Shown here: positions 26,145 through 35,212 of the stretch, piece by piece
Position numbering within the stretch: position 1 is the stretch's first letter
Layout: each line of letters opens with the position of its first letter
Translations under genes and position numbers: made by a program
Assembly: GCA_942493245.1 (NCBI GenBank)
Contig: OW818685.1
Location: forward strand, 3,844,001-3,908,000
Reading direction: 5' to 3'
DNA: 64,000 nucleotides
DNA from: DAOPYU01 sp942493245
Lineage (GTDB): Bacteria; Sumerlaeota; Sumerlaeia; UBA8349
The notes under the pieces: model-generated
What the model saw: the letters and a program-made list of their open reading frames with translations, nothing else
The model's database searches: none
Told to the model about the DNA's origin: nothing

Positions 26145-26448
26145 GACATTACGAGTGCGTGAAGCAGGGATCCTTGTAATTGTACAGGTTGTAGGATCCC
26201 TCACCCAACGCGCCGCTGGGAAACCGCCCCGAAAAAGGTTTCCCGTGTCTGTTGAACGGAATGTTCCGGACACTTGGTAGTATTGCGGCTGCTTCGTGGG
26301 TTAACCTGTTGTCCGGCACGTTCATAGACCTATATCTATGGGATTGTGTTGCGCAGGAAGACCCATTTTCCTGCGCTTTTTTGTTTTTCCGGCCCCATTG
26401 GAGTCGGAAAGAGGCCGTGAGCACAGAAAGAAAGGGAGGGCCTGACAC
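26145..26448 (+). promoter_or_regulatory. structured 5' leader of the infC operon
   Basis: About 300 bases of untranslated leader with several hairpins. A perfect 8-bp stem pairs AGGGATCC (26166-26173) with GGATCCCT (26194-26201). A two-part stem pairs GTGTC (26244-26248) with GACAC (26268-26272) around an inner CGGAA/TTCCG helix. An attenuator-like terminator lies at 26351-26388. Translation-factor and L20 operons are often autoregulated through such leaders. Which ligand acts here (IF-3, L20 or another signal) is not known. Confidence 0.6.
26351..26388 (+). terminator. intrinsic terminator or attenuator upstream of infC
   Basis: GCGCAGGAA (26351-26359) pairs with TTCCTGCGC (26368-26376) around an 8-base loop, followed by TTTTTTGTTTTT. 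The form is that of a Rho-independent terminator. No plus-strand gene ends upstream of it, and it lies about 60 bases before the infC ribosome-binding site within the leader. A transcription-attenuation role is therefore more likely than simple gene-end termination. Confidence 0.75.
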
Positions 26449-27111
26449 ATTCGGACCCCAATTCGTCCCAATACCAAACAAGAGGAAGCGGCGAATCGTC
26501 TCAATGAGGACATTCGCGCCGCGCAAGTCCGGCTGGTTGGCCCGGAAGGCGAAAAACTGGGTGTGGTGAGCATCGAGGATGCCCTGCGCCAGGCCAAGGA
26601 ACAGGAAATGGACCTGGTCGAGGTGGCTCCGGGAGCCGATCCGCCCGTTTGCCGCATCATTGACTACAGCAAAATGCTGTACGAAAAGCAGCGCAAGTTG
26701 AAAGAAGCGCGCAAGCACCAGCGGCAGGTGGAAACCAAGGAAGTCAAGCTGCGCCCGAATATCGGCAAGCACGACTACGAGGTCAAACTCCAGCATATCC
26801 GCGAGTTCCTGATGAAGGGCCAGAAGGTCAAGGTGACCCTGGTTTTCCGCCAGCGTGAAATGCGCCGTTACGACTCGGGGATGGAAGTGGTCAACCAGAT
26901 CATGGCGGACGTGACCGACATCGCCACCCGCGAGAATCCCGGTCGCGGTCAGGCGCGTTCGATCATCATTCTGCTCGTCCCGACCAAAGAAATTCAGCAG
27001 GAAGCGGAACGGCTCTTCAAACTCGATCTTGAGCAGAAAAAAGATGGACACGAGCGGAAACACCACGAACCGCAGGAACAAACCAAAACAGAGGAAAATG
27101 ACACCCCTTGA
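26449..27111 (+). CDS. infC: translation initiation factor IF-3, probable AUU start
   Basis: IF-3 binds the 30S subunit, blocks premature 50S joining and checks the start codon. The N-terminal domain (NRLNEDIRAAQVRLVGPEGE, then DLVEVAPGADPPVCRIIDYSK) and C-terminal domain (LRPNIGKHDYEVKLQHI, then GQKVKVTLVFRGRE-like sequence) are complete. A polar tail of about 25 residues is added at the C-terminus. The N-terminal domain runs upstream of the first ATG- or GTG-type codon (GTG at 26563, which would delete about 38 conserved residues). The frame is open back to a TGA at 26443. The only start that keeps the domain and follows a ribosome-binding site (AGGGAGGG, 26433-26440, 8-base spacer) is ATT at 26449. 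This matches the AUU start used in Escherichia coli for autoregulation. Confidence 0.9.
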   Translation: MRTPIRPNTKQEEAANRLNEDIRAAQVRLVGPEGEKLGVVSIEDALRQAKEQEMDLVEVAPGADPPVCRIIDYSKMLYEKQRKLKEARKHQRQVETKEVKLRPNIGKHDYEVKLQHIREFLMKGQKVKVTLVFRQREMRRYDSGMEVVNQIMADVTDIATRENPGRGQARSIIILLVPTKEIQQEAERLFKLDLEQKKDGHERKHHEPQEQTKTEENDTP

Positions 27112-27241
27112 AAAACCCGGTTCCGGTTGGCGGTGAGCAACGCCCCGGTCCGTTATCGCCCCCAAAACCCACAACACAAGTGGATGGTTGGATTCAGATC
27201 CGCCGCCAACCTTGCGCAGTAATGGAAAAGGAGAAAGCATC

Positions 27242-27436
27242 ATGCCCAAAATGAAGTCCAAAAGCGCCGTGAAAAAGCGCGTCAAGTTGACGGCTAGTGG
27301 AAAAATGAAACGTTTCAGCGCTTATGCCAGTCACATCCTGACCAAAAAGAACGCCAAGCGCAAACGTCATCTGCGCAGTTCGTCTCTGGTTTCTCCGTCC
27401 GATTTCAAGCGCATCCGCCGCTTGCTGGCCTGTTAG
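27242..27436 (+). CDS. rpmI: ribosomal protein L35
   Basis: A 64-residue, very basic protein with the L35 pattern KMKSKSAVKKRVKLTASGK, then HILTKKNAKRKRHLR. The ATG at 27242 is preceded by AAAGGAG at a good distance. A longer in-frame start at 27188 would add an unlikely acidic, proline-rich extension. It is a 50S component between infC and rplT, 130 bases from each, in the classic infC-rpmI-rplT order. Confidence 0.97.
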   Translation: MPKMKSKSAVKKRVKLTASGKMKRFSAYASHILTKKNAKRKRHLRSSSLVSPSDFKRIRRLLAC

Positions 27437-27567
27437 AAACGCTCCCGCGCGAGACCCCATCGTCTTGCGCGCCGCGTCCCTCGTCCGGTCCGAGAGATAA
27501 ATGAGCCGGCTGCAGTAACGAGTTCGATTTCATCTTTCACGTTTGTGAATTCCAAGGAGTTGCGATC

Positions 27568-27924
27568 ATGCCCAGAACAAAACACAGTGTCCAAACGCGC
27601 GCCCGCCGCAAGAAATACTTGAAGGAAGCGAAAGGTTTCATCGGCGCTCACCGCAAATTGTACAAAACGGCCAAAGAGACCGTCGAGCGCGGATGGAATT
27701 TCGCTTTCCGCGACCGCCGCGTGAAAAAACGCGAGTTCCGCCAGCTCTGGATCGCCCGTATCAACGCCGCCACGCGCGCCTATGGGCTGCCCTACAACGC
27801 CTTCATTGACGGTCTGAAGAAAGCGCAGATCGTGGTGGATCGCAAGATTCTGGCCGAGTTGGCCGTGCACGAGCCGGAAGCGTTTGGCCGCTTTGTGGAA
27901 GCCGCCAAGCAAGCTCTGGCCTGA
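27568..27924 (+). CDS. rplT: ribosomal protein L20
   Basis: A 118-residue L20, the usual full length. It begins PRTKHSVQTRARRKKYLKEA. FRDRRVKKREFRQLWI and NAFIDGLKKAQIVVDRKIL are typical. AAGGAG lies 9 bases before the ATG. L20 is needed early in 50S assembly and in several bacteria represses its own operon through the mRNA leader, which is relevant to the structured leader upstream of infC. pheS follows after 54 bases. Confidence 0.98.
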   Translation: MPRTKHSVQTRARRKKYLKEAKGFIGAHRKLYKTAKETVERGWNFAFRDRRVKKREFRQLWIARINAATRAYGLPYNAFIDGLKKAQIVVDRKILAELAVHEPEAFGRFVEAAKQALA

Positions 27925-27978
27925 CGCGCCCGACGCGTCTGCCACGGAAGTCCCCGGTTCGGAAAGCGATGAATTTTC

Positions 27979-29007
27979 ATGGGTACGATGCAAGCCATTT
28001 CGCTGGAACTGGACAAGATTCGCTGTGAAGAACTGTCGCGAATCCAATTGGCCGATTCCACCGCCGCTCTCGAAGAGATTCGTCAGAGCGTATTTGGGAA
28101 AAAGAGCCGCCTCTCGACTCTGATGCGCGGTTTGGGAACCCTCAGCGAGGAAGAACGCCCGCAGGCGGGCAAGGCGGCCAACGAAATCAAGGACGCCCTG
28201 ACTGCCGCCCTGACCGAACGCGCCGAAGAACTGCGGCAGGGAGACATCACTCGCGCCATTCTGGAAGAAGCGATTGATGTCTCCCTGCCGGGCATTCGGC
28301 CTCCCGCCGGAACCCACCACCCCGTCTCGCTGATTCTGCGCGAGATCGAAGATATTTTCATCTCGATGGGATTCTCGATCGAACTCGGACCTGAGATCGA
28401 AGACGATTACCACAATTTCGAGGCGTTGAATTTCCCGTTCGATCACCCGGCGCGCGACATGCACGACACCTTCTATCTGGCGTCGGATCTGCTGTTGCGC
28501 ACGCACACGTCACCGGTGCAGATCCACACGATGAAGTCGCACAAACCTCCGATGGCCGTCATCGCGCCCGGCAAGTGCTACCGCTGCGACGCAGACGTCA
28601 CCCACAGCCCCATGTTTCACCAGATGGAAGGCTTTGTGGTGGGACCGAACATCCGCTTCAGCGACTTGAAGGGGACGCTCGAGACCTTCCTGCGCCAGAT
28701 GTTCGGACCCGACATTCCGTGCCGCTTCCGTCCGCACTTTTTCCCTTTTACCGAGCCGAGCGCCGAGGTGGACATTTTCTTCGAACGCCGCCATCCCAAC
28801 GGCCACATGGTGCGGGAGCCGCTCGAAGTGCTCGGGTCGGGCATGATCCACCCCAATGTGCTGAGAAATTGCGGGATTGATCCGGAGAAGTACAGCGGAT
28901 TCGCTTTCGGCATGGGGGTCGAACGCCTGGCCATGCTCAAGTACGGCATCAACGCCATCACGCACTTCTACGACAACGACGTTCGCTTCCTGCGGCAATT
29001 TCCCTGA
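27979..29007 (+). CDS. pheS: phenylalanyl-tRNA synthetase alpha subunit
   Basis: The 342-residue catalytic alpha subunit of the class II (alpha-beta)2 enzyme that charges tRNA-Phe. An N-terminal coiled coil (residues 1-90) is followed by motif 1 (HPVSLILREIEDIFISMGF), motif 2 (THTSPVQIHTM), and motif 3 with GFAFGMGVERLAMLKYGI near the C-terminus. The active-site loop HQMEGFVVGP is present. A second ATG lies three codons in (27988), and either may be used. It follows rplT closely and precedes pheT by 52 bases, so translation factor, ribosomal proteins and synthetase share one transcript. Confidence 0.97.
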   Translation: MGTMQAISLELDKIRCEELSRIQLADSTAALEEIRQSVFGKKSRLSTLMRGLGTLSEEERPQAGKAANEIKDALTAALTERAEELRQGDITRAILEEAIDVSLPGIRPPAGTHHPVSLILREIEDIFISMGFSIELGPEIEDDYHNFEALNFPFDHPARDMHDTFYLASDLLLRTHTSPVQIHTMKSHKPPMAVIAPGKCYRCDADVTHSPMFHQMEGFVVGPNIRFSDLKGTLETFLRQMFGPDIPCRFRPHFFPFTEPSAEVDIFFERRHPNGHMVREPLEVLGSGMIHPNVLRNCGIDPEKYSGFAFGMGVERLAMLKYGINAITHFYDNDVRFLRQFP

Positions 29008-29059
29008 GATCTTCGACACAGGCAAGTGGGACGAATCCGAATAACGGGCGGTCTTGACC

Positions 29060-31444
29060 ATGCGAATTACCTATCGCTGGATGAAAGAATACTTGAATTT
29101 CGACATCTCGCCCAGCGAGATGATCGAGCGGCTCATCATGATCGGCCACGAAGTGGATTCCTTTGTGGACCTGGGCCTGCTTGACAATCCCGTCTGTATC
29201 GCGCGGGTTCTGAAAGTGGAGCCGCACCCCGATGCGGATAAACTGACGGTGTGCCAGGTGGATGCCGGCGGTTCCGAACCCGTACAGGTCGTTTGTGGCG
29301 CGTCCAACGTGCGCGAGGGTCTTGTGACCGTGCTGGCGCACGCGGGCGCCAAACTGCCGGGCGGAATCACCCTCAAGAAAACAAAAATACGCGGAGTGCG
29401 ATCCGAGGGGATGTTGCTCGCGCTCGATGAAATGGGGCTGGGCCACGACCACTCGGGCATCGTCGAACTCGACGAACCGGCATCCGCGGTGGGCGAAGGT
29501 TACGACCTTCTGATCGAGGTCGAAATCACCCCCAACCGCCCCGATTGCCTGAGCATTTACGGTCTGTGCCGCGACCTTGCCGCCTCTTACGGCAAGGAAG
29601 TGTACCTCCACCCCGTCCGGCTGAAAGAAACTTACGAAAACATCCGCGAGTCGGTCTCCATCAACATCAAAGACCCCGAAGACTGTCCCCGTTATACCGC
29701 GCGGGTGGTCAAGAATATCGAGATCAAACCCAGTCCCGCCTGGATCCAGAGACGCCTCCTGGCCGTGGGCCTGCGTCCTATCAATAACGTTGTGGACGCC
29801 ACGAATTACCTCCTGATCGAACTTGGTCACCCCCTGCATGCCTTCGACTACGACAAGATCCGTCAAAAACGGGTCATCGTGCGTCTGGCGGAGGCGGAAG
29901 AAACCATCCAGACCCTCGATGGCACAATCGTCAAACTGGAAGTGGGCAAAGATCTGCTCATCGCCGACGCCGAAGGCCCCATCGCTCTGGCGGGGGTCAT
30001 GGGCGGACTCGACTCGCAGGTCACCGCTGAAACCAAGAATATCCTGCTCGAGAGCGCCTTCTTCAAACCCTCGACCATCCGGTTGACTTCTCGCCGCCAC
30101 ACCCTCTCGACCGATGCCTCTTATCGTTTCGAGCGCTGCGCCGACATTGCCATCCTGCCCGAAGCGCTGGACCGCGTCACGGCGACGATTCTGGACTGGG
30201 CCGGAGGAGAACTGGCCCGCTCCATGATAGACACGGCGTCTCGCCCACCGACACAGAAAACCATCATGTTACGCTCCCCGCGCGCCTGCCGTTTTCTGGG
30301 AGTGGATCTGAGCAAGACGGTCATAGCCGACCTGTTGGCGGCCCTCGGTTTTGAAATGGTTCGAAGCGAAGGGGACATTCTGGTGCTTTCCGTGCCGAGT
30401 TACCGCACGGACGTCACGTGTGAAGAAGACCTTTACGAAGAGATCGCGCGGATTTACGGTTACAACAACGTCCAGTCCACATTGCCCTCTCTGCCGTCCG
30501 AGGCCAATCACCTGAATCCGGTGGTAGCCCTGCGCCGTTTCCTCCAGGACCAGTTTGTCAGCTTCGGCTTCAACGAAGCGGTCAATCTGAGTTTCTACGG
30601 CGAAGCGGATCTGGACCGACTGGGTATCGACCAACAAGGGGTGCTCAAGCTGCTCAACCCAATGTCGCGCGAGCAGAGCATCATGCGGCCCAACCTTCTC
30701 CCCTCGCTGTTGCGCAATCTGATCCACAACCAGAACTACGGCAATTCCGACCTCTGGCTTTTTGAAATTGCCCGTACTTTTCACTTTGGCGACATGGCTG
30801 CCCCCTGCGTGGAAAAAGAAACGCTGGCAGTGGCCATGATGGGCAATCCGTTCGTCAACTGGCGCAACGGAGCCGGCGAAGAGGCCGATTTCTATGCCCT
30901 GAAAGGCTGCTTCGAGCTGGTTCTCCAACGGCTGGGAATCCATGAGGTTCACTTTGAGGCGGGCGGGCCGGCGTTCCTTCACCCCGGTCGCTGCGCCCGG
31001 ATTCTTTCCAACCAGACCCCGATCGGCTGGCTGGGAGAACTCGGACCTGAAGAACGCATGGCCTGCGATCTGACCAAACGCGTCCAACTCGCCGAACTCG
31101 ACCTGGAAACAGTCTTGCCGCTACTCGACCCGACCCGCAAGTTTCGCGACATTTCCCGTTTCCCAACGGCCGAACGCGATATGGCCCTCCTCGTCTCACA
31201 GGAAGTTCCGGCGGCCCAGATCGAAAAAACCATCCGGAATAATGCCGGAGACTACCTCGAATCGCTTTTCCTGTTCGACTGCTATCAGGGGAAACAGGTC
31301 CCCGAGGGGATGAAGAGTCTGGCTTTCCGAGCCGTCTATCGCCACCCAGAGCGCACCCTCAAAGAGGAAGAGGTCACCGAAACGCACTACCGCATCCTCG
31401 AGGCCATCGGCTTGGAATTCGGCGCTTCGCTGCGCGACTCGTGA
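29060..31444 (+). CDS. pheT: phenylalanyl-tRNA synthetase beta subunit
   Basis: The 794-residue beta subunit of normal length. Domains in order: a short N-terminal strand (RITYRWMKEYLNF), a tRNA-binding OB fold (RVLKVEPHPDADKLTVCQVD), the B3/B4 editing domain (about 210-385, NRPDCLSIYGLCRD before it), B5 (about 400-475), the catalytic-like domain with YGYNNVQSTLP, and a C-terminal anticodon-binding FDX-ACB domain (FRDISRFPTAERDMALLV). The ATG at 29060 begins MRITYRWMKEYL. An in-frame TTG two codons upstream is less likely. It is the last gene of the operon, followed by an intrinsic terminator. Confidence 0.97.
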   Translation: MRITYRWMKEYLNFDISPSEMIERLIMIGHEVDSFVDLGLLDNPVCIARVLKVEPHPDADKLTVCQVDAGGSEPVQVVCGASNVREGLVTVLAHAGAKLPGGITLKKTKIRGVRSEGMLLALDEMGLGHDHSGIVELDEPASAVGEGYDLLIEVEITPNRPDCLSIYGLCRDLAASYGKEVYLHPVRLKETYENIRESVSINIKDPEDCPRYTARVVKNIEIKPSPAWIQRRLLAVGLRPINNVVDATNYLLIELGHPLHAFDYDKIRQKRVIVRLAEAEETIQTLDGTIVKLEVGKDLLIADAEGPIALAGVMGGLDSQVTAETKNILLESAFFKPSTIRLTSRRHTLSTDASYRFERCADIAILPEALDRVTATILDWAGGELARSMIDTASRPPTQKTIMLRSPRACRFLGVDLSKTVIADLLAALGFEMVRSEGDILVLSVPSYRTDVTCEEDLYEEIARIYGYNNVQSTLPSLPSEANHLNPVVALRRFLQDQFVSFGFNEAVNLSFYGEADLDRLGIDQQGVLKLLNPMSREQSIMRPNLLPSLLRNLIHNQNYGNSDLWLFEIARTFHFGDMAAPCVEKETLAVAMMGNPFVNWRNGAGEEADFYALKGCFELVLQRLGIHEVHFEAGGPAFLHPGRCARILSNQTPIGWLGELGPEERMACDLTKRVQLAELDLETVLPLLDPTRKFRDISRFPTAERDMALLVSQEVPAAQIEKTIRNNAGDYLESLFLFDCYQGKQVPEGMKSLAFRAVYRHPERTLKEEEVTETHYRILEAIGLEFGASLRDS

Positions 31445-31492
31445 CAATTTCAGTCACCGAAACCCATTTCCCAACCCATCGCTTATGAGAAT

Positions 31493-31540
31493 AGCCCGGG
31501 ACAGCCTCCACAGCAGTCCCGGGCTAATTCTTTTCTCCTT
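31493..31540 (+). terminator. intrinsic terminator after pheT
   Basis: AGCCCGGGAC (31493-31502) pairs perfectly with GTCCCGGGCT (31516-31525) around a 13-base loop, followed by AATTCTTTTCTCCTTT. It lies 48 bases past the pheT stop and between convergent genes. Confidence 0.9.
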
Positions 31541-31561
31541 TGAAGCACGACAACCGGAGTA

Positions 31562-34171
31562 TCAATTCTGGACCGCCGGAGTACTCCTGGGTACCTGTCC
31601 CTGACGGTAGCTGGCCAGGTATTTCTCCATTTCCTGAACCAATGAAGCCTTTCCGGAGTTGTGAGCCAGGCTCAACGCCTGCAGGATCGAGGCCTCCGCC
31701 TGCTGAAAATTATTCTGCTCGGCATAATACATACTGAGCATGAACGGAGCTTCCGGCACATCCCGGTATTTCGGTTCGAGTTCGGCTGCGCTCGCGAGCA
31801 TCTGCTTTCCCGCTTCCACTTTGCCCAACCGCAGCTGGGCCAGCGCCAAACGGTAACGGATCTGCGGATCTTTGGGAGACAGGTTGACCGCGCGCGACAG
31901 ATACGGTTCGCCTTTTGAAAATTCGTTTCTCAGACACAGCAACCCGGCAAGTTCGATCAGCGCCTGGAGATGGTTGGGCTGCGATTCTACCGCTTTCGAA
32001 AAGAAACGAATCGCCTCATTGCCCTGGCCCCGACTAGTCGCAATATGCCCCAGACCATAGAGCGCGTCGGCGTGGTCCGGCTTGAGGCGGATCGTCTGGT
32101 TGAATTCCTCCAGAGCTTTATCCTCCTGCTTGCGCACATAGTAATACAGAAGCCCCAGGTTGTAGTGGGCCGCCGCATTATCCGGATCCAGTTCGAGCGT
32201 CTTACGAAAATACCGCTCACCTTCCACGTCGTTCTTCTGTTTCATTAAAACCAGCCCAAGATTCAGGCAAATCGCGTCACTCTTTGGGTCGAATTCCAAG
32301 GCTTTCCGGTATTGTTCGGTAGCCTCCGGCAATCGGCCCAGTTTTTCCAGAGTTTTCGCGTAATTACCGCACAATTCCTTATTCCCCTGGCTGATCGTCA
32401 AGACCTTCTCGATATGTTGCAACGCTTCTTCTATCTCCCCTTTTTCCGTCAACAGGTAGGCCAGATTGTTCAGCGCGTGCTCGTTGTTGGGATTGAGGGT
32501 GAGCGCTTTTCGGTAAAGTGGGATCGCCTTTTCCGAATCCCCGGCATTCAGGCAGATATCGCCCGCTCCGACAAAGGAACCGTCGGTGATGTACTCCTGG
32601 CGGATTTTCTCAATCGCGTCGGCGGGCGCGTTGAGAAATTCCGGGATGTTAGCTGCCCGGTCAGGTTCGGTGAAATGCGACAGCACCACCGGGGGGGTAC
32701 TGTTGCCCGCTTCGTCAATGTGAGTCAGATGCAGCTGCGTGTAAGGTCCGTTGACCTTCGAGGAGAAAACAAGCCATCTGCTGTTAGGCGACCAGCTGTG
32801 CCACGAGTTCATCCGTCCCGTGTTGCAGCGCAGCCGCCGGGCTTCCCCGCCAGCCGCCGGGATGATGTAGAGTTCGCTGTCGGGTTGCAGCAGCATGTAA
32901 TCCTTCGCCCGGCAGAAGACGATCCACTTGCCATCCGGCGAATACTTCGCGAAATAGTTACTCATGCCATTGTTGGAAGCTCCTTCGATGGGGACGGGCG
33001 TCCCCCCGTTGCCATCGTTGAAGGGAACTCTGTACAGATCGAACTTGAAGGGCTTTTTTCCGACGAGGAACTCTTTCGCCTGCTCGGGTGAAAGAACGAG
33101 CTGATCAACGTCATCGTTTACTGTGCTGAGTTTATAGGTCTCGTGACGGGCAAAGGCGATCTCCTTCCCGTCGGGGCTCCAGGTGACATTCGCCTGCACA
33201 TAGGCCGGATCGGAGGCCCCGGGCACGGCTTTGAACGTCTTGCTCGCGATATTGTAGTTCACCAGAATTCCCTGGATCGGGAAAAACAGCTGCGAGAATT
33301 CAATTTCCGGTTTCGGGATGGAAACCGAACGGTCCTTAACCATGCAGATCACGTTCTGGCCATCGGGTGAAACCTGAGCCAGCAGGCCGAACGTCTTCTT
33401 TTTCTCTTCCTTTCGGAACTCGCTCCACGACATGACATTTTCGGCAGAAATGGCGATTTCTTTCTGAACAGGCGAAATCAGATACGCGCCTTTGTCGTCC
33501 GCCGCATCCACCTCCATGCCATACACCTTGCCGTCACGGCTGAAAGAGTGGCAGTTTGCGCAGGTGGGAATTCCATCCAGAAGCAGCCGGGGCATTTCAC
33601 GGCTTGCAATAGACCCCAGACGCCAGCGGATTTTCGAGGGATCCTTGACCGCCGTGGCAAACGGGATATTCACATCGCGAAAGAAAATCGGCGCGCCCAC
33701 CTCGTCCCTCGAGGTGCTGATCGAAATACTTGCGCCCGAAAGCAACGTAGTGGGGTTCAAACGCTGGACTCCGAGGATCGAGACCTTAACCGGACTCTCG
33801 GTCGAGCGCTTCTTGATCGTGGCCCAATCTTCTTCGTTCGGCGTCCATTCCTTCTTGTCCGAGAGAAACCGCATCGGCTCGCCGCCGTCCTGAAAGTCGA
33901 ACACAAAGCACCAGCAATTCGTATCGAGCATATAGTCCTCCCACCGGAAAGTAGGAGCGACAATGTCGGGTGGGAAGAGGGTTTCGTCGAGTGGGTAATT
34001 GATTTTCAATTTGCCAGCCGGCGCCTGCTGGGCCGAGAAAACCGAGACCGTCCGAATCAACCGTTGTTGCGGATCCCCCGGCCTGACAACACCCCACCAA
34101 TACCCGGCAGCAACCAGACCGGCCAGCAGAAGACCCACCGTCCCCATCAGAAAACACTTACGTGTATTCAA
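31562..34171 (-). CDS. membrane-anchored PD40/TPR protein with a c-type heme motif
   Basis: About 870 residues. An N-terminal membrane anchor (LLLAGLVAAGYWWGVV) follows a short basic start. A beta domain of about 170 residues comes next, then a single CXXCH heme motif in GIPTCANCHSFSRDGK. A WD40-like PD40 beta-propeller of TolB type spans about 240-560 (VTWSPDGKEIAFARH, KYSPDGKWIVFCRA, WSPNSRWLVFSS). At least nine TPR units run from about residue 595 to 860 (for example NPNNEHALNNLAYLL, DPDNAAAHYNLGLLYYY). The likely start is TTG at 34171, which supplies the basic residues before the helix; ATG at 34147 is the alternative. The open frame reaches 34330 but that part looks non-coding. Propeller, heme and TPR together suggest an envelope sensor or scaffold. 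Function unknown. Confidence 0.82.
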   Translation of the reverse strand: MNTRKCFLMGTVGLLLAGLVAAGYWWGVVRPGDPQQRLIRTVSVFSAQQAPAGKLKINYPLDETLFPPDIVAPTFRWEDYMLDTNCWCFVFDFQDGGEPMRFLSDKKEWTPNEEDWATIKKRSTESPVKVSILGVQRLNPTTLLSGASISISTSRDEVGAPIFFRDVNIPFATAVKDPSKIRWRLGSIASREMPRLLLDGIPTCANCHSFSRDGKVYGMEVDAADDKGAYLISPVQKEIAISAENVMSWSEFRKEEKKKTFGLLAQVSPDGQNVICMVKDRSVSIPKPEIEFSQLFFPIQGILVNYNIASKTFKAVPGASDPAYVQANVTWSPDGKEIAFARHETYKLSTVNDDVDQLVLSPEQAKEFLVGKKPFKFDLYRVPFNDGNGGTPVPIEGASNNGMSNYFAKYSPDGKWIVFCRAKDYMLLQPDSELYIIPAAGGEARRLRCNTGRMNSWHSWSPNSRWLVFSSKVNGPYTQLHLTHIDEAGNSTPPVVLSHFTEPDRAANIPEFLNAPADAIEKIRQEYITDGSFVGAGDICLNAGDSEKAIPLYRKALTLNPNNEHALNNLAYLLTEKGEIEEALQHIEKVLTISQGNKELCGNYAKTLEKLGRLPEATEQYRKALEFDPKSDAICLNLGLVLMKQKNDVEGERYFRKTLELDPDNAAAHYNLGLLYYYVRKQEDKALEEFNQTIRLKPDHADALYGLGHIATSRGQGNEAIRFFSKAVESQPNHLQALIELAGLLCLRNEFSKGEPYLSRAVNLSPKDPQIRYRLALAQLRLGKVEAGKQMLASAAELEPKYRDVPEAPFMLSMYYAEQNNFQQAEASILQALSLAHNSGKASLVQEMEKYLASYRQGQVPRSTPAVQN

Positions 34172-34544
34172 TTTTTCACTCTTTCTCAAATGGAGGAATC
34201 CATTCGTGTTCGGGTTCTCCGGATAAGGTCGCCCCCAACCCGGCAGACACACCCGATCTCCTTCGCAACCTTCCAGAAAACGAAAACCCTCTATTTGTAT
34301 GAGACATAAGATCAGCCGTCCTTCAACCAACAGAGCAGCGACGGAGTCTATCTAAAGAATGTCTTCCCGTGAAAGCAAGGGAAAAGGGAATGATTTTCGC
34401 AGGTGAGGGGGGCAACCCTGAGCAGGGTACTCCAGAAAATTTCCCTGTATTTCTTTCACTTGGAGGTTGCATTCAATCGCACAATTCGCAAAAATCCAGA
34501 CAGGTGATCCGGTAAGTCAACGGCGTCATGGAAGCAATCGAGCC

Positions 34545-35198
34545 ATGCTGTGGATGAAGAGCGCGCCAAAACCCGGTAAAGATATTTCGACCCCGCGCAA
34601 AATCGTGGGGGCGATTCTGGTTGTTATTCTCATGACAGCCGCTTTTGGATTCGCTCAGGGGTGGTTTATGGCCTTTGAAGTCAACTCCGAGTCCATGTAC
34701 CCGACCATCAACCCGGGAGATTGCCTGCTGGTGGATACCCGTCAACCCTTCGTGCCCCAAGTGGGCGACATCGTCGCAGTGAAAAATCCGGAAGACCCCG
34801 TTTCGTGGCTCTGCAAACGCATCGTAGCCCTACCCAACGATCAGGTTCGCTTCATCAAATGCCGATTCTACCGCAACGGTCAACTCCAAAGCCCGATTGT
34901 TTTCCTGCCGGGGGACCAGATAGACGACACCGGGAACCTGACTCTCCAACTGGGGAGCGACGAATACTTTGTCATGGGAGACAACCAGGCCGACAGCCAC
35001 GACAGCCGTGATTTCGGCCCCGTCCGCGCCTCGAATCTCATTGGCCGCGTCACCAGTATCTACTGGCCTCTGAATCGCATCCAAAGCCTGAGTCAGGAGG
35101 CGCAGGACTATTTCCAGGCGCTCTCGGAACTCGGCCCCGCAACCCATCGGCAAGAATCTCCACACGCCAGTTCGAAAACCCCGCATCCGGCCCACTGA
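34545..35198 (+). CDS. lepB: signal peptidase I
   Basis: A 217-residue type I signal peptidase (S26). One membrane helix (IVGAILVVILMTAAFGFAQG, about residues 20-40) comes just before the catalytic Ser box NSESMYPTI. The catalytic Lys is in CKRIVALPND and the C-terminal box is GDNQADSHDSRDFG. The Ser-Lys dyad is complete. It cleaves signal peptides on the outer face of the inner membrane. The ATG at 34545 follows GGAAG; the frame is open to 34467 but that extension has no ribosome-binding site. It stands alone, divergent from the PD40-TPR gene and convergent with the thioesterase gene. Confidence 0.95.
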   Translation: MLWMKSAPKPGKDISTPRKIVGAILVVILMTAAFGFAQGWFMAFEVNSESMYPTINPGDCLLVDTRQPFVPQVGDIVAVKNPEDPVSWLCKRIVALPNDQVRFIKCRFYRNGQLQSPIVFLPGDQIDDTGNLTLQLGSDEYFVMGDNQADSHDSRDFGPVRASNLIGRVTSIYWPLNRIQSLSQEAQDYFQALSELGPATHRQESPHASSKTPHPAH

Positions 35199-35212
35199 GA
35201 ACCGCCGCGCTC

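Noticed and set aside
27112..27241. Separate promoter or gene between infC and rpmI
   Set aside because: No promoter pair or coding pattern; consistent with a normal intra-operon gap.
26149..27285. Minus-strand open frame of 378 codons
   Set aside because: Antisense to infC and its leader; the IF-3 reading is certain.
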